Counted from the stretch's first letter, positions 25,673 to 34,006 are shown. The stretch is DNA of 36,195 nt from Nitrospirota bacterium (GCA_016212165.1 JACRGY010000044.1:1-36195); one strand, 5' to 3'. Notes: a model not told the origin generated them from the sequence alone. Numbers and translations: made by a program.

Positions 25673-27042
25673 AAAAACCAGACCAGGCAACAGACAAGCT
25701 GCCGCCGCAGAATATCGAGGCAGAGCAGTCTATACTCGGCGCAATCATGATAGAAAATGATGCGCTCCCGAAAGTCATTGAGGTCATCTCGCGTGAAGAC
25801 TTCTACAAAGAATCCCATAGAAAAATTTATGATGCAATGATAGAGCTCTTTGATAAAAGCGAGCCGATTGACCTTATAACAATTGCAGAAGAACTGAAGA
25901 AAAGAAACGAAATAGATGCTGTGGGCGGCGAGGCATATCTGTCCGCCCTTGCAAGCCAGGTCCCTACTGCCGCAAACATAAGGTACCATTCAAAAATAAT
26001 CCGTGAAAAAGCGCTCCTGAGGGCCCTCATAAATTCTGCCTCAGAGATTGCAGGCAAGGTTTATGAAGAAAATCTTGATGCTGATGAACTTGTTGACCAG
26101 GCAGAAAGAATAATCTTTACCATATCAGACAAACGGATAAAAACTTCTTTTGTGAGCCTTAAAGACCTGATAAAGGGCAGCTTTGAGACCATAGAGCACC
26201 TCTATGATAAAAAGAGCGCAATAACAGGCACGGCTTCAGGGTTTACACAGCTGGATGAGCTGACATCAGGATTTCAGAAGGGCGATCTTATAGTAGTAGG
26301 CGGAAGGCCGTCAATGGGTAAGACAGCCCTCGGGCTGAACATAGCGCAACACGTCGGAATGGAATTAAAAGAGCCGGTTGCAATCTTCAGCCTTGAAATG
26401 TCAAAAGAACAACTTGCAATAAGAATGCTATGTTCTGAAGCAAGGATTGATTCCAACAAGGTAAGAAAAGGATTTATTAACGGGAAAGAAGACTGGAGCA
26501 AACTTACCAATGCTGCCGGAAAACTTACAGAATCGCCTATATTCATAGATGATTCCTCAAGCACAACCGTACTGGAAATGAGGGCCAAGGCAAGGCGCCT
26601 TAAACTGGAACATAAAGGACTAAGCCTTGTAATTGTAGACTATCTGCAGCTCATGAGAGGCAGGGGTGGTTTTGAAAGAAGCAGGGAACAGGAGATATCA
26701 GAAATTTCCCGCTCTCTCAAAGCTCTGGCAAAAGAACTTGATGTCCCTGTGATAGCCCTGAGCCAGTTAAACAGGGGAGTTGAGCAGAGGCAGGTAAAAA
26801 AACCGACGCTTGCAGATTTGAGAGAATCAGGCGCTATAGAGCAGGATGCGGATGTCATTATTTTCCTTTACAGGGACGAATTCTATAACAGAGAAACCCC
26901 TGAAAAAGGAAAGGCAGAGATTATTGTTGCAAAGCAGAGAAATGGCCCCACTGATACAATAAACCTCTCATTTTTCCCGCATTATACAAGGTTCGAAAAT
27001 TACAGCGACAGGGAATATAGCGAAACCGAAGAGGTTTATTAA
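25669..27042 (+). CDS. dnaB: Replicative DNA helicase
   Basis: DnaB is the hexameric 5'-3' helicase at the replication fork. The 457-residue protein has the N-terminal collar domain (PPQNIEAEQSILGAIM) and the RecA-like C-terminal domain with Walker A GRPSMGKT (212-219). Downstream are VDYLQLM (Walker B), LSQLNRGVEQR and LRESGAIEQDADVI. No intein is present at the Walker A site, where dnaB inteins often sit. The start overlaps rplI, and a Memo-family gene follows after 4 bp. Confidence 0.97.
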   Translation: MKKPDQATDKLPPQNIEAEQSILGAIMIENDALPKVIEVISREDFYKESHRKIYDAMIELFDKSEPIDLITIAEELKKRNEIDAVGGEAYLSALASQVPTAANIRYHSKIIREKALLRALINSASEIAGKVYEENLDADELVDQAERIIFTISDKRIKTSFVSLKDLIKGSFETIEHLYDKKSAITGTASGFTQLDELTSGFQKGDLIVVGGRPSMGKTALGLNIAQHVGMELKEPVAIFSLEMSKEQLAIRMLCSEARIDSNKVRKGFINGKEDWSKLTNAAGKLTESPIFIDDSSSTTVLEMRAKARRLKLEHKGLSLVIVDYLQLMRGRGGFERSREQEISEISRSLKALAKELDVPVIALSQLNRGVEQRQVKKPTLADLRESGAIEQDADVIIFLYRDEFYNRETPEKGKAEIIVAKQRNGPTDTINLSFFPHYTRFENYSDREYSETEEVY

Positions 27043-27046
27043 TGTC

Positions 27047-27868
27047 ATGAGACGGCCCCCGGCAGTTGCAGGCCAATTCTACCAGGGCACAGCAGCAAAG
27101 CTCACCCAGCAGGTCAAACAATATATAAATGATGGCCTTGTAAAGGAACACGCAATAGGAATCCTCTCGCCACATGCAGGGCTCATATATTCAGGCTCTG
27201 TTGCAGGCGAGGTATATTCCACCATTGAGATTCCAAAAACATTTGTGCTTCTCGGCCCCAATCATACAGGCCTTGGCTCCAAAGTTTCCATAATGGCAGC
27301 AGGCGAATGGGAGATACCAACAGGTGTTTTTTCCATAGATGAAAAACTTTCACAAAAAATAGCTTCAAATGTACCAATAGCCTCAAGGGATTCTCAGGCG
27401 CATACCTTCGAGCACTCACTTGAAGTGCAGCTGCCGTTCATAGCCCATTTTTCCAGAGAGCCGAAGATTGTTCCGATAATCATCATGTCTGCATCCCTCG
27501 AAGAATGCCGTTTGATTGGAGACGGTATTGCGAAATCAATAAAAAGCGTTATCGCGTCAAGCGCTGAGCGTTATAGCGTTGTCATAGTCGCAAGCTCTGA
27601 CATGAGCCATTATGTCTCTGATGATGTTGCAAGGCAGAAAGATAAAAAGGCAATAGAGATGATTAAGGGGCTTAATCCCGAAGGGCTTTATGAAACCGTA
27701 GCAAGAGAGAGAATATCCATGTGCGGTTATCTGCCGGCAACAGTAATGCTCTTTGCCGCAAAAGCCCTTGGCGCTATCGAGGCAAGGCTTATCAAATATA
27801 CCACCTCCGGCGAGGTCAGCGGAGATTATGAGCAGGTTGTGGGATACGCCGGAATGATAGTTAAATAG
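27047..27868 (+). CDS. amrB: AmmeMemoRadiSam system protein B (Memo family)
   Basis: A 273-residue Memo-fold protein with RPPAVAGQFYQG at the start, HAGLIYSG, LGPNHTG and the SSDMSHY motif. These make up the metal-binding site related to extradiol dioxygenases. In many prokaryotes it forms a conserved set with an AMMECR1-domain protein and a radical-SAM protein; neither is in this window. The biochemical role is not established. It lies 4 bp after dnaB. Part of the gene (27544-27580) shows weak heptamer periodicity (agcgtta/agcgctg). The gene ends 22 bp before the GIY-YIG element. Confidence 0.88.
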   Translation: MRRPPAVAGQFYQGTAAKLTQQVKQYINDGLVKEHAIGILSPHAGLIYSGSVAGEVYSTIEIPKTFVLLGPNHTGLGSKVSIMAAGEWEIPTGVFSIDEKLSQKIASNVPIASRDSQAHTFEHSLEVQLPFIAHFSREPKIVPIIIMSASLEECRLIGDGIAKSIKSVIASSAERYSVVIVASSDMSHYVSDDVARQKDKKAIEMIKGLNPEGLYETVARERISMCGYLPATVMLFAAKALGAIEARLIKYTTSGEVSGDYEQVVGYAGMIVK

Positions 27869-27890
27869 GTTCTTCCGACTTTCCTGTGGA

Positions 27891-28270
27891 TGTCATTCCG
27901 GCGAAAGCCGGAATCCAGTGACTTTGCCTTATAATACGTTATGCCAAAGAAGGGCTATTTATATATTCTTGCCAGTCGCAGAAATGGGACTTTATATGTG
28001 GGCGTCACGTCAAATTTGGTCAAACGTGTTGAAGAGCACAGAGAAAAGCTGGTGGATGGGTTCACAAAACGTTACAGTGTTACAAGGCTTGTCTATTTTG
28101 AAATGTTTGAAGACATAAAAGACGCCATTACACGCGAAAGGCATATAAAGGAATGGAAACGCAAATGGAAAACAGAATTGATCCAATCCATCAATCCTTA
28201 TTGGCGCGATCTGTATGAAGACATTACATAGACATGAGTCGCTGGATTCCGGGTCAAGCCCTGAATGACA
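27891..28270 (+). mobile_element. dRS3-like palindromic element carrying a GIY-YIG nuclease gene
   Basis: The left half (27891-27918) has tgtcattcc, a small hairpin and ggaatccag. The right half (28242-28270) has ctggattcc, a partly matching hairpin and tgaatgaca. Between them lies a complete GIY-YIG ORF with little else. The empty copies at 31378-31445 and 35298-35373 have the same halves joined by only 11 or 19 bp. The arrangement looks like a repeat family with its own nuclease gene. Mobility is inferred, and no target duplication is seen. Confidence 0.6.
27941..28231 (+). CDS. GIY-YIG nuclease family protein (UPF0213-like)
   Basis: A 96-residue single-domain GIY-YIG endonuclease. The motif GYLYILASRRNGTLYVG covers residues 5-21, the catalytic Arg is probably Arg29 (SNLVKRVEEH), and the metal-binding Glu is probably Glu67 (TRERHIKEW). 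The length is that of the small UPF0213/YhbQ class, with no extra DNA-binding domain. Known GIY-YIG enzymes nick or cut DNA in repair, restriction and homing. It lies between the two halves of a palindromic repeat. No Shine-Dalgarno is visible; a TATAAT at 27930-27935 ends 5 bp before the ATG. Confidence 0.9.
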   Translation: MPKKGYLYILASRRNGTLYVGVTSNLVKRVEEHREKLVDGFTKRYSVTRLVYFEMFEDIKDAITRERHIKEWKRKWKTELIQSINPYWRDLYEDIT

Positions 28271-28350
28271 AAAAAGGATTACATGATGGGGACGATGTTT
28301 TTATCCACAAGGTTCCCCGAAGAGCCGTTAAATAACTGCTACTAAAGAAC

Positions 28351-28427
<77 letters not shown>

Positions 28428-28535
28428 ATTCAAAAAAAGTTACAATAGTTTCAAAAATTAAAATAGTTCAAAAAACAATAAAACACCTGCTGAAACTACT
28501 TCAACTTTTTAGCCTTCTGCAACTCTAAATAAGAG
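28428..28535. other. Spacer between the two tRNA genes
   Basis: An AT-rich spacer with loosely repeated caaaaa/tagttca words (28443-28510) similar to the 9-mer arrays elsewhere. No terminator is obvious, so the two tRNAs may be cotranscribed. Confidence 0.4.
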
Positions 28536-28608
28536 TAGGCGGAACAGGGATTGAACCTGTGACATCAGCCTTGTAAGGGCTGCGCTCTCCCAGCTGAGCT
28601 ATCCGCCC
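28536..28608 (-). tRNA. tRNA-Val (TAC)
   Basis: A cloverleaf on the minus strand with acceptor GGGCGGA paired with TCCGCCT (a G-U at the first pair). The D-arm is AGCTCAGCTGGGAGAGC, the anticodon is TAC, and the T-loop is GGTTCAATCC. The discriminator is A. CCA is not encoded, unlike in the neighbouring tRNA-Asp. Confidence 0.95.
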
Positions 28609-28674
28609 GAAAGAGACTAATATTAAACTATATAAAGGACCATTTTGTCAAATATAGCGGAATAATTACGGCTT

Positions 28675-29307
28675 ATGATAGAATTTATTCAAGGCTATCA
28701 AATGGAAGATAAAAGTTCAATATTAAAAGTAAAAAGTTTAATTTGTCATTCCCGTTCTCCTCGGCGAATCCGCCTGAGTGCGGATGAAAACGGGAATCCA
28801 GTCCCATTCACCGAAAATGGTTTTACCCTCATCGAGACAATAATGGTGATGGTGATCATAGCCATTCTTGCTGTGGCAATTGTTGTGAGAAATCCCTTTG
28901 ATGCCATAAAACTCAGCAGCGCAACGCGAAAAGTCGCAGGGGATATAAGATATGCTCAAAAACTTGCAATCTCAAACCAGTCAAGAGCAGGCTTGGTATT
29001 CGCTGCTGCCGGTTACAGCGTATATCGGGATATGACTGTTGCGGCTCCATATCCAGCAGCAGTTAGCCCCGGAGACCCCTGTTCAACAGACTCATCAAAT
29101 AATTTTGTGGTGGATTTTAATGATCCCAGATGCAGTAATTATCAAAATGTAACATTAGCACCCCCTGCTACTACAATTGCATTCAACGCCCTCGGCTCGC
29201 CTGTTGACGCTGCCGGCGGAGCCATTGGTCCCGTTACCATTACAGTCACATATAACGGCTCTCAGACAATAACAATTGCAGCAGGCACAGGAAGGGTGAG
29301 TTACTGA
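28675..29307 (+). CDS. GspH/FimT-type prepilin with repeat-derived long leader
   Basis: A 210-residue minor pilin or pseudopilin. The prepilin peptidase site is ENG49|FTLIETIMVMV, followed by a hydrophobic helix and a GspH-like body (ATRKVAGDIRYAQKLAISNQSRAGLVF). The leader of 48-49 residues is far longer than the usual 5-25, because residues ~23-43 are translated from a dRS3-like half-element (28744-28801). An ATG at 28702 would shorten it to 39-40. No good Shine-Dalgarno is visible at either start. It is first of four overlapping prepilin-like genes, which together probably prime assembly of a type IV pilus or type II secretion pseudopilus. Confidence 0.85.
   Translation: MIEFIQGYQMEDKSSILKVKSLICHSRSPRRIRLSADENGNPVPFTENGFTLIETIMVMVIIAILAVAIVVRNPFDAIKLSSATRKVAGDIRYAQKLAISNQSRAGLVFAAAGYSVYRDMTVAAPYPAAVSPGDPCSTDSSNNFVVDFNDPRCSNYQNVTLAPPATTIAFNALGSPVDAAGGAIGPVTITVTYNGSQTITIAAGTGRVSY
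28744..28801. repeat. dRS3-like half-element with expanded loop, inside a prepilin leader
   Basis: Arms tgtcattcccg and cgggaatccag normally enclose a 6-8 base loop. Here the loop is ~36 bp and contains the 32-bp sequence also found inverted in rimO (23213-23244). The right half of the full element is missing. Confidence 0.8.
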
Positions 29308-29873
29308 TGAAAAATCAGCTATCGGCTATCAGCTATCAGCCATCAGCTAACAACAAAGGCTTCACCCTCATCGAAATAGTGATGATAATTGTGATTGTTT
29401 CTATTGCAATCCCCGCGCTTTTAATAGTCCTCGGACAGGAGACAAGGCAGAGCGTCAATGCCGAGTTGCAGATAAATGCGGTGAATGTGGGTCAAGCGAT
29501 GATGGATGAGATACGGTCAAAGTGCTGGGATGAAACAGCCGCAAGTGCAGCTAATTGCAGTGGAACAGTAACACCTTCCGCTATAGCTAATGATGGAGAT
29601 GACAGAACTCAATGCACAGGCGCATTCACCGGAACACCTTATGACGATGTTGACGACTACAACGGATATTCAGAGACATGCACATGGGGCGGCCCAAGTT
29701 TTACAACAACTGTGCAGGTCTGTTATGTTCCTTCAGGGTCAGGGAACCTCGACAGTATTTCACCTTGTGTTACTGCTCAGGCGTCAGCAACAGACTACAA
29801 ACGCATTCAGGTAACCGTCTCAAATGCAACCCTCGGCTCAGTTAATCTCGTGACAGTGGCGGGGAATTATTGA
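29307..29873 (+). CDS. PilV/GspI-type prepilin
   Basis: A 188-residue prepilin with cleavage site NNKG18|FTLIEIVMIIV and a long hydrophobic N-helix. The C-terminal domain contains four or more Cys (KCWDE, NCSG, QCTG, ETCTW) that may pair. The leader (MKNQLSAISYQPSA) is encoded by a heptamer array at 29317-29351. The start ATG overlaps the previous stop (TGATG) by one base. Minor pilins of this type form the tip complex of type IV pili. Exact naming (PilV versus GspI) is not certain. Confidence 0.85.
   Translation: MKNQLSAISYQPSANNKGFTLIEIVMIIVIVSIAIPALLIVLGQETRQSVNAELQINAVNVGQAMMDEIRSKCWDETAASAANCSGTVTPSAIANDGDDRTQCTGAFTGTPYDDVDDYNGYSETCTWGGPSFTTTVQVCYVPSGSGNLDSISPCVTAQASATDYKRIQVTVSNATLGSVNLVTVAGNY
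29317..29351. repeat. Heptamer array encoding the pilV-like leader
   Basis: Five 7-bp units: agctatc, ggctatc, agctatc, agccatc and agctaac. Same family as at 735-769, 1056-1080 and 21913-21942. Confidence 0.85.
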
Positions 29874-30532
29874 TGAAAACTATGAATTACTACACAAACA
29901 AAATAATAGAGATATCCTTCACGCCCCTTTTGTCATTCTCGCGAAAGCGGGAATCCAGACGCCGTCTCCGTGAAAGCTGGGAACTAAAATCCTGGATTCC
30001 GTGTCAAGCACGGAATGACAGACGAGAGCATATTTGTACTAATAAAAAAGGCTTCACCATCATCGAACTTGTCATCACTATGGTACTAATAGGCATCATC
30101 GCCTATATTGTTGCAACTGCGCTTTCAACAGGCATTACTGCATATTTTACGACAGATTTTCGCAAAGAGGCGCTTGACCAAACAAGGATTGCAATGGAGA
30201 GGATGACGAGGGAGATAAGAAATCTAAGGGACAGCGACGATGTTGCCACAGGCACATCATCACAGTTTAATTTCACAGATGTAAGTGGAACCAACATAGA
30301 TTTTAGTTATAGCAATCCAAATATCACCCGCGACGGCGCTACCCTTGCAACAAATATAACCTCGTTTTCATTTAGTTATATCCGGGCAGATGGCGCTTCC
30401 AATCCCACATTTGTTGATTCGGATCCTGATGACCCTGCTATAGATACAAAACGAATCAGGATAACCTTCACAGCTACAATCTCAGGCGAAACTGTTACGC
30501 TTCAGTCCGAAGTCTGGCCGAGGAGTTTATGA
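29870..30532 (+). CDS. PilW/GspJ-type prepilin with repeat-derived leader
   Basis: A 220-residue prepilin. The cleavage site is NKKG61|FTIIELVITMVLIG, followed by a hydrophobic helix and a PilW/GspJ-like body (MERMTREIRNLRDSDDV). Residues 21-50 of the 61-residue leader are translated from a complete 90-bp dRS3-like element; without it the leader would be 31 residues. It overlaps the preceding gene by 4 bp (ATGA) and the next by 4 bp. It is predicted to act with the neighbouring minor pilins at the pilus tip. Confidence 0.85.
   Translation: MMKTMNYYTNKIIEISFTPLLSFSRKRESRRRLRESWELKSWIPCQARNDRREHICTNKKGFTIIELVITMVLIGIIAYIVATALSTGITAYFTTDFRKEALDQTRIAMERMTREIRNLRDSDDVATGTSSQFNFTDVSGTNIDFSYSNPNITRDGATLATNITSFSFSYIRADGASNPTFVDSDPDDPAIDTKRIRITFTATISGETVTLQSEVWPRSL
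29931..30020. repeat. Complete dRS3-like element inside the pilW-like leader
   Basis: Left half 29931-29958 and right half 29992-30020 are joined by a 33-bp spacer. Total 90 bp, exactly 30 codons, so the insertion or its removal keeps the frame. Confidence 0.85.
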
Positions 30533-31335
30533 TTAAACATATTAGCGCACAATCAGGCCTCTCAATCGTCGCCACAATCCTTGCGCTCCTGATATTTTCG
30601 CTTTTCATCGCTGTTGCAGTATCATTGGTTACAACAGGCGCGCATATTGGGGTGCAGGAAGAGCAGGGAGATCAGGCGTTTTATATCGCGGACGGAGGGA
30701 TACAGTATGTGCTTGCATATGCGCAGGACACAAGCACCATCCCCAATTATTCGACACATGGACAATGGATTCCGCTTGGCGCAGGAGAGTTTAAGGTTGA
30801 TACGCTGACTTACTTAACATCAGCCGTAGCAGTCGGCGATACAACAATCAATGTTGATTCAACAGCAAATTTTCCCTCAACAGGAGGCCGCATAACAATA
30901 GACACTGATTTCAACATTACTTACACTGGTACAAATCCTCCTAACCAATTTACGGGAGTCACTGTAACCACATCACATTCTATAAATAATTCCGTCTATC
31001 CGTCTGCGAAGATATTCACAACAATCCCCAATGACCCTTCATGCGCGGTGCGTCCGACAATTGATGTTGATGATCCACTATACCCTGATGATACAGGAGC
31101 TTTTGATATCGTTCATCCCCTTTTTATTGACAACGAATACTTCTTATGCTCTGCTAAAATAGCAGGGGCATTTCAAAACTGCCAGCGCTGTTATCTTGGA
31201 AGCGCTCCGGCTGCCCATCCTACAAATCGCTATGCATCGCAATATATCCTGACTTCAACAGGAAGAGTTACCAACTTTCTTTCAAACAATGTCCAGCGTG
31301 TTGTGAAGATAAGCGCAGGACCACATGAGGAGTAG
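30529..31335 (+). CDS. PilX-like minor pilin/pseudopilin
   Basis: A 268-residue protein beginning MIKHISAQSG|LSIVATILALLIFSLFIAVAVSL. This is a short leader and hydrophobic helix like PilX/GspK, though the canonical Phe+1 and Glu+5 are absent. The next segment (EEQGDQAFYIADGGIQYVLA) is typical of PilX-type proteins in this position. The body includes a beta-rich region and several Cys (CAVR, LCSA, CQRC). It is last in the four-gene prepilin set, overlapping pilW by 4 bp. Unlike its three neighbours, its leader carries no repeat. Confidence 0.75.
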   Translation: MIKHISAQSGLSIVATILALLIFSLFIAVAVSLVTTGAHIGVQEEQGDQAFYIADGGIQYVLAYAQDTSTIPNYSTHGQWIPLGAGEFKVDTLTYLTSAVAVGDTTINVDSTANFPSTGGRITIDTDFNITYTGTNPPNQFTGVTVTTSHSINNSVYPSAKIFTTIPNDPSCAVRPTIDVDDPLYPDDTGAFDIVHPLFIDNEYFLCSAKIAGAFQNCQRCYLGSAPAAHPTNRYASQYILTSTGRVTNFLSNNVQRVVKISAGPHEE

Positions 31336-31377
31336 GAGATGGGAGCATAAAATTACACCTTGCATAGGTACGCTTTT

Positions 31378-31445
31378 TGTCATTCCTGCGGAAGCAGGAA
31401 TCCAGAAAAAACAAAACTGGATTCCGCATCAAGTGCGGAATGACA
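31378..31445. repeat. Complete dRS3-like element before the DUF11 gene
   Basis: Left half 31378-31405 and right half 31417-31445 are separated by an 11-bp A-rich spacer. It lies in an open frame just upstream of the real start at 31470, so an automatic long start call would translate it. Confidence 0.85.
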
Positions 31446-31469
31446 GACCCGAAACTATTTGGAGGGAAT

Positions 31470-34004
31470 GTGAATAAATGTAAGACATATAAAAATCTTT
31501 TGAAGCTGGTTATCTTCTCTGTCATTGCATCTGCCTGCCTGCTTTACCACACAGACACGGCTCACGCATATGGTCCAACAGATTGCGCAGGACCGCGATT
31601 CGGCTCGAACCTGGGCTGCACTGCCAATGACGTTTCGATCACCGGCATAGCAGTCGTAGGCGGTCCCTCATCCTGCACAGGCGGCAGCAATATCACGGTT
31701 GATCTTGATGTTACGGTCAATTCCGGCACGCCTAACCGCTGGGATATCGGCATTTTCATCTCCAACGACGGCAAAGATCCGCAGTTGACCCCAGCAAGTG
31801 GCGGAGCTGCAAATTGTTCCGTGGCAATCCTGCCGACCACCGATCCACCATTCCGGAACTTAGACCCCGGCCCGTGGAGCGGCATTACCGACACCTGTGG
31901 CGACGTCAACGGCTCGATGAACGACCCGGCGGAGGGAAAACCCGGACCAAAAGGTACTGGCGTTCTGCGCATGACCAACGTAACCATTAATTGCCAGGCA
32001 TATAACGGACCCTTAGGCAGTAGCGGAGGCAATTTGTTTATTCCCTTTGTAGTAAGCTGGGACAACCAGTCCAGTCCCGCAGGCGCTACCTGCACATCCA
32101 TTGCTGACCCGGTACCCAACACGACATCCAAATGCAATGCCCCTCTTGTTGCCCAGGGCACAGTCAGTGTCGTGGTTCTGCCCGCAATCACCAATACCGA
32201 CAACATCACCATCATAAACCCTGGCGATACCGTTAATTATATTGTCGTCATCACAAATACCACGGGAGATACTATAAACAACTCAGTTTTTAAAGACCCT
32301 GCTGTAACCTATCTCACTGCTAACAGCGTAAGCTGCACTGCAGGCGGCGGAGCAACTTGCCCTGCCGGCCCCACAGTAGGGGCAATGCAGGGAGCAGGCC
32401 TCACTATTCCGTCCCTGCCCAACAACAGCAACGTGACCTTCAGCATCAACGCCACGCTGGCTATCAATGCACCGGCAGGTGAACTACTCACCAACACAGC
32501 AAGCGTCACTGTCAGCAGCCAGACCAACTCGGCCAGCGACACCGACACCATCTCTTCTATCCCCGTCGGAGTGATTTCAATAAGCCCTTCAAGCTCTTCA
32601 AAAAATACAGTTACTCCTTCCTCTGTTGTATTTAATTATACTATTTATAATCAAGCTTCAAGCCCTCCTTCAGATACAATCAGTCTTTCAGCTACATCAA
32701 GTCAGGGTTGGACTGTGCTGTTAAGCACATCCTCTATTACAGTAAATGCAAACGGGTCAGCAACATTTACACTAACTGTACAGGTTCCTTCAGGCATAAC
32801 CGCAGGCACGCTTGATACAACAACTATTACTGCAATATCAGGCAATAATCCGGGTAATACAGCAACGGCGACTGCTATTACAACAGTTAGTAACCCTATA
32901 ACCATAATACCAAACAACATAGCTTCGGGTGGTAAAGGATCCTCTGCATACTACGACCACACAGTCCAGAATAATACAAGCACAACTCAAACTGTGAATC
33001 TATCAACATCTTTTTCAGGTTCATGCACAGGATGGACAGCAACAATATATAAATCCGACAGGGTAACATCCATAACATCTGTCACACTTGACCCTTATGG
33101 CAGCTCTGGTGATCTGGACAAAGACATTGTAGTCAAGGTGAACATACCCGCTTCTGCCGCAACTGGAAGTATATGCACGGTGACTGTCACTGCCACCGCA
33201 GGAAGCGATACAGCATCAGCTACAGATGAAACAACGGTAAAAGACTTAGTCCTCTACTCAGATTCCGGCCACACAGATGAAAGTTACATATTCCCTGCAG
33301 GGAATATTGTTTATGCAAAGGCATTTGGTCTCGCTACAACTGGCAATAAAAAGTATTATTTCAAATGGTATGATTCAAGCAATACATTAAAAGAAACTTC
33401 GCCATCCAACAACCCGGATGCCAACAAACAATTGCCCGATAGCTATTCGATTTTAACAAGCGAATTAAATTTTGGAACATGGCGTGTAGAGGTCTGGTTA
33501 GATGAAACAACCGATGTAAAGATGTTAGAGACTAATTTCTATGTCGGCCCTGACCATGTAAGTGCGAGTTATACCGGTGCTAATCCAAGTATTAATACCG
33601 ACGTAACTATTAACCTCTCCCTCCATGACAGATATAACCACGATGTACCCTTAGATCCAGCCTATCTCTCCCCTAATATAAGAGTTGTCCGGGGAAACCC
33701 TCCGGCCACAAAAGACCCTTTAAAAATAACTGTAACTGTCAGCGGTTCTGCAACTATCGTCTCCACTACCCTGACGGGAGCTGTAATTACAGGCCAGACA
33801 GTTACCGGAATACTTAACAGTGCTATAGGAAGCACTACAGGAACAGCCACTATAACGATCACCGACAGCGTCAGGGAAATAGTTACTATCACTGCGACCA
33901 CCTATAACTCAGCCCTGTACGGCTCACCAGCGAGAGACGAATTCGCCGAAGTAAGGTTTGTCCTCAGAAGAATGAGGATACTCAAATGGCGGGAGGTGCA
34001 GTAA
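31470..34004 (+). CDS. Large secreted protein with DUF11-like repeat, mosaic
   Basis: From GTG 31470 (GGAGGG 3 bp upstream) the protein has 844 residues. The signal peptide has a hydrophobic core KLVIFSVIASACLLY and probable cleavage after AHA33. Residues ~34-255 are a Cys-rich domain. Residues ~255-365 match the DUF11 beta-sandwich pattern (NPGDTVNYIVVITNTTGDT). The rest is a series of Thr/Ser-rich Ig-like segments (e.g. SATFTLTVQVPSGITAGT, TVQNNTSTTQTVNLSTSF). No sorting signal or C-terminal anchor is seen. Base composition drops near 32570 (hand counts: 65% GC at 31861-31920, 42% at 32821-32880). It occupies the slot where pilY1 often follows minor pilins, but shows no PilY1 propeller. Function is unknown; a surface or adhesive role is a guess. 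Confidence 0.75.
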   Translation: MNKCKTYKNLLKLVIFSVIASACLLYHTDTAHAYGPTDCAGPRFGSNLGCTANDVSITGIAVVGGPSSCTGGSNITVDLDVTVNSGTPNRWDIGIFISNDGKDPQLTPASGGAANCSVAILPTTDPPFRNLDPGPWSGITDTCGDVNGSMNDPAEGKPGPKGTGVLRMTNVTINCQAYNGPLGSSGGNLFIPFVVSWDNQSSPAGATCTSIADPVPNTTSKCNAPLVAQGTVSVVVLPAITNTDNITIINPGDTVNYIVVITNTTGDTINNSVFKDPAVTYLTANSVSCTAGGGATCPAGPTVGAMQGAGLTIPSLPNNSNVTFSINATLAINAPAGELLTNTASVTVSSQTNSASDTDTISSIPVGVISISPSSSSKNTVTPSSVVFNYTIYNQASSPPSDTISLSATSSQGWTVLLSTSSITVNANGSATFTLTVQVPSGITAGTLDTTTITAISGNNPGNTATATAITTVSNPITIIPNNIASGGKGSSAYYDHTVQNNTSTTQTVNLSTSFSGSCTGWTATIYKSDRVTSITSVTLDPYGSSGDLDKDIVVKVNIPASAATGSICTVTVTATAGSDTASATDETTVKDLVLYSDSGHTDESYIFPAGNIVYAKAFGLATTGNKKYYFKWYDSSNTLKETSPSNNPDANKQLPDSYSILTSELNFGTWRVEVWLDETTDVKMLETNFYVGPDHVSASYTGANPSINTDVTINLSLHDRYNHDVPLDPAYLSPNIRVVRGNPPATKDPLKITVTVSGSATIVSTTLTGAVITGQTVTGILNSAIGSTTGTATITITDSVREIVTITATTYNSALYGSPARDEFAEVRFVLRRMRILKWREVQ

Positions 34005-34006
34005 GG

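Noticed and set aside
27544-27580. Heptamer array inside the Memo-family gene
   Set aside because: The periodicity is weak and includes an 8-bp step, and the encoded residues fit the family pattern, so it is not listed as a repeat.
31377-31469. Earlier start for the DUF11 protein
   Set aside because: It would translate the palindromic repeat ahead of the signal peptide. GTG at 31470 has GGAGGG and leads directly into the signal sequence.
31562-32215. Minus-strand 217-codon ORF inside the DUF11 gene
   Set aside because: It is an antisense open frame explained by the high-GC codon use of the coding strand.
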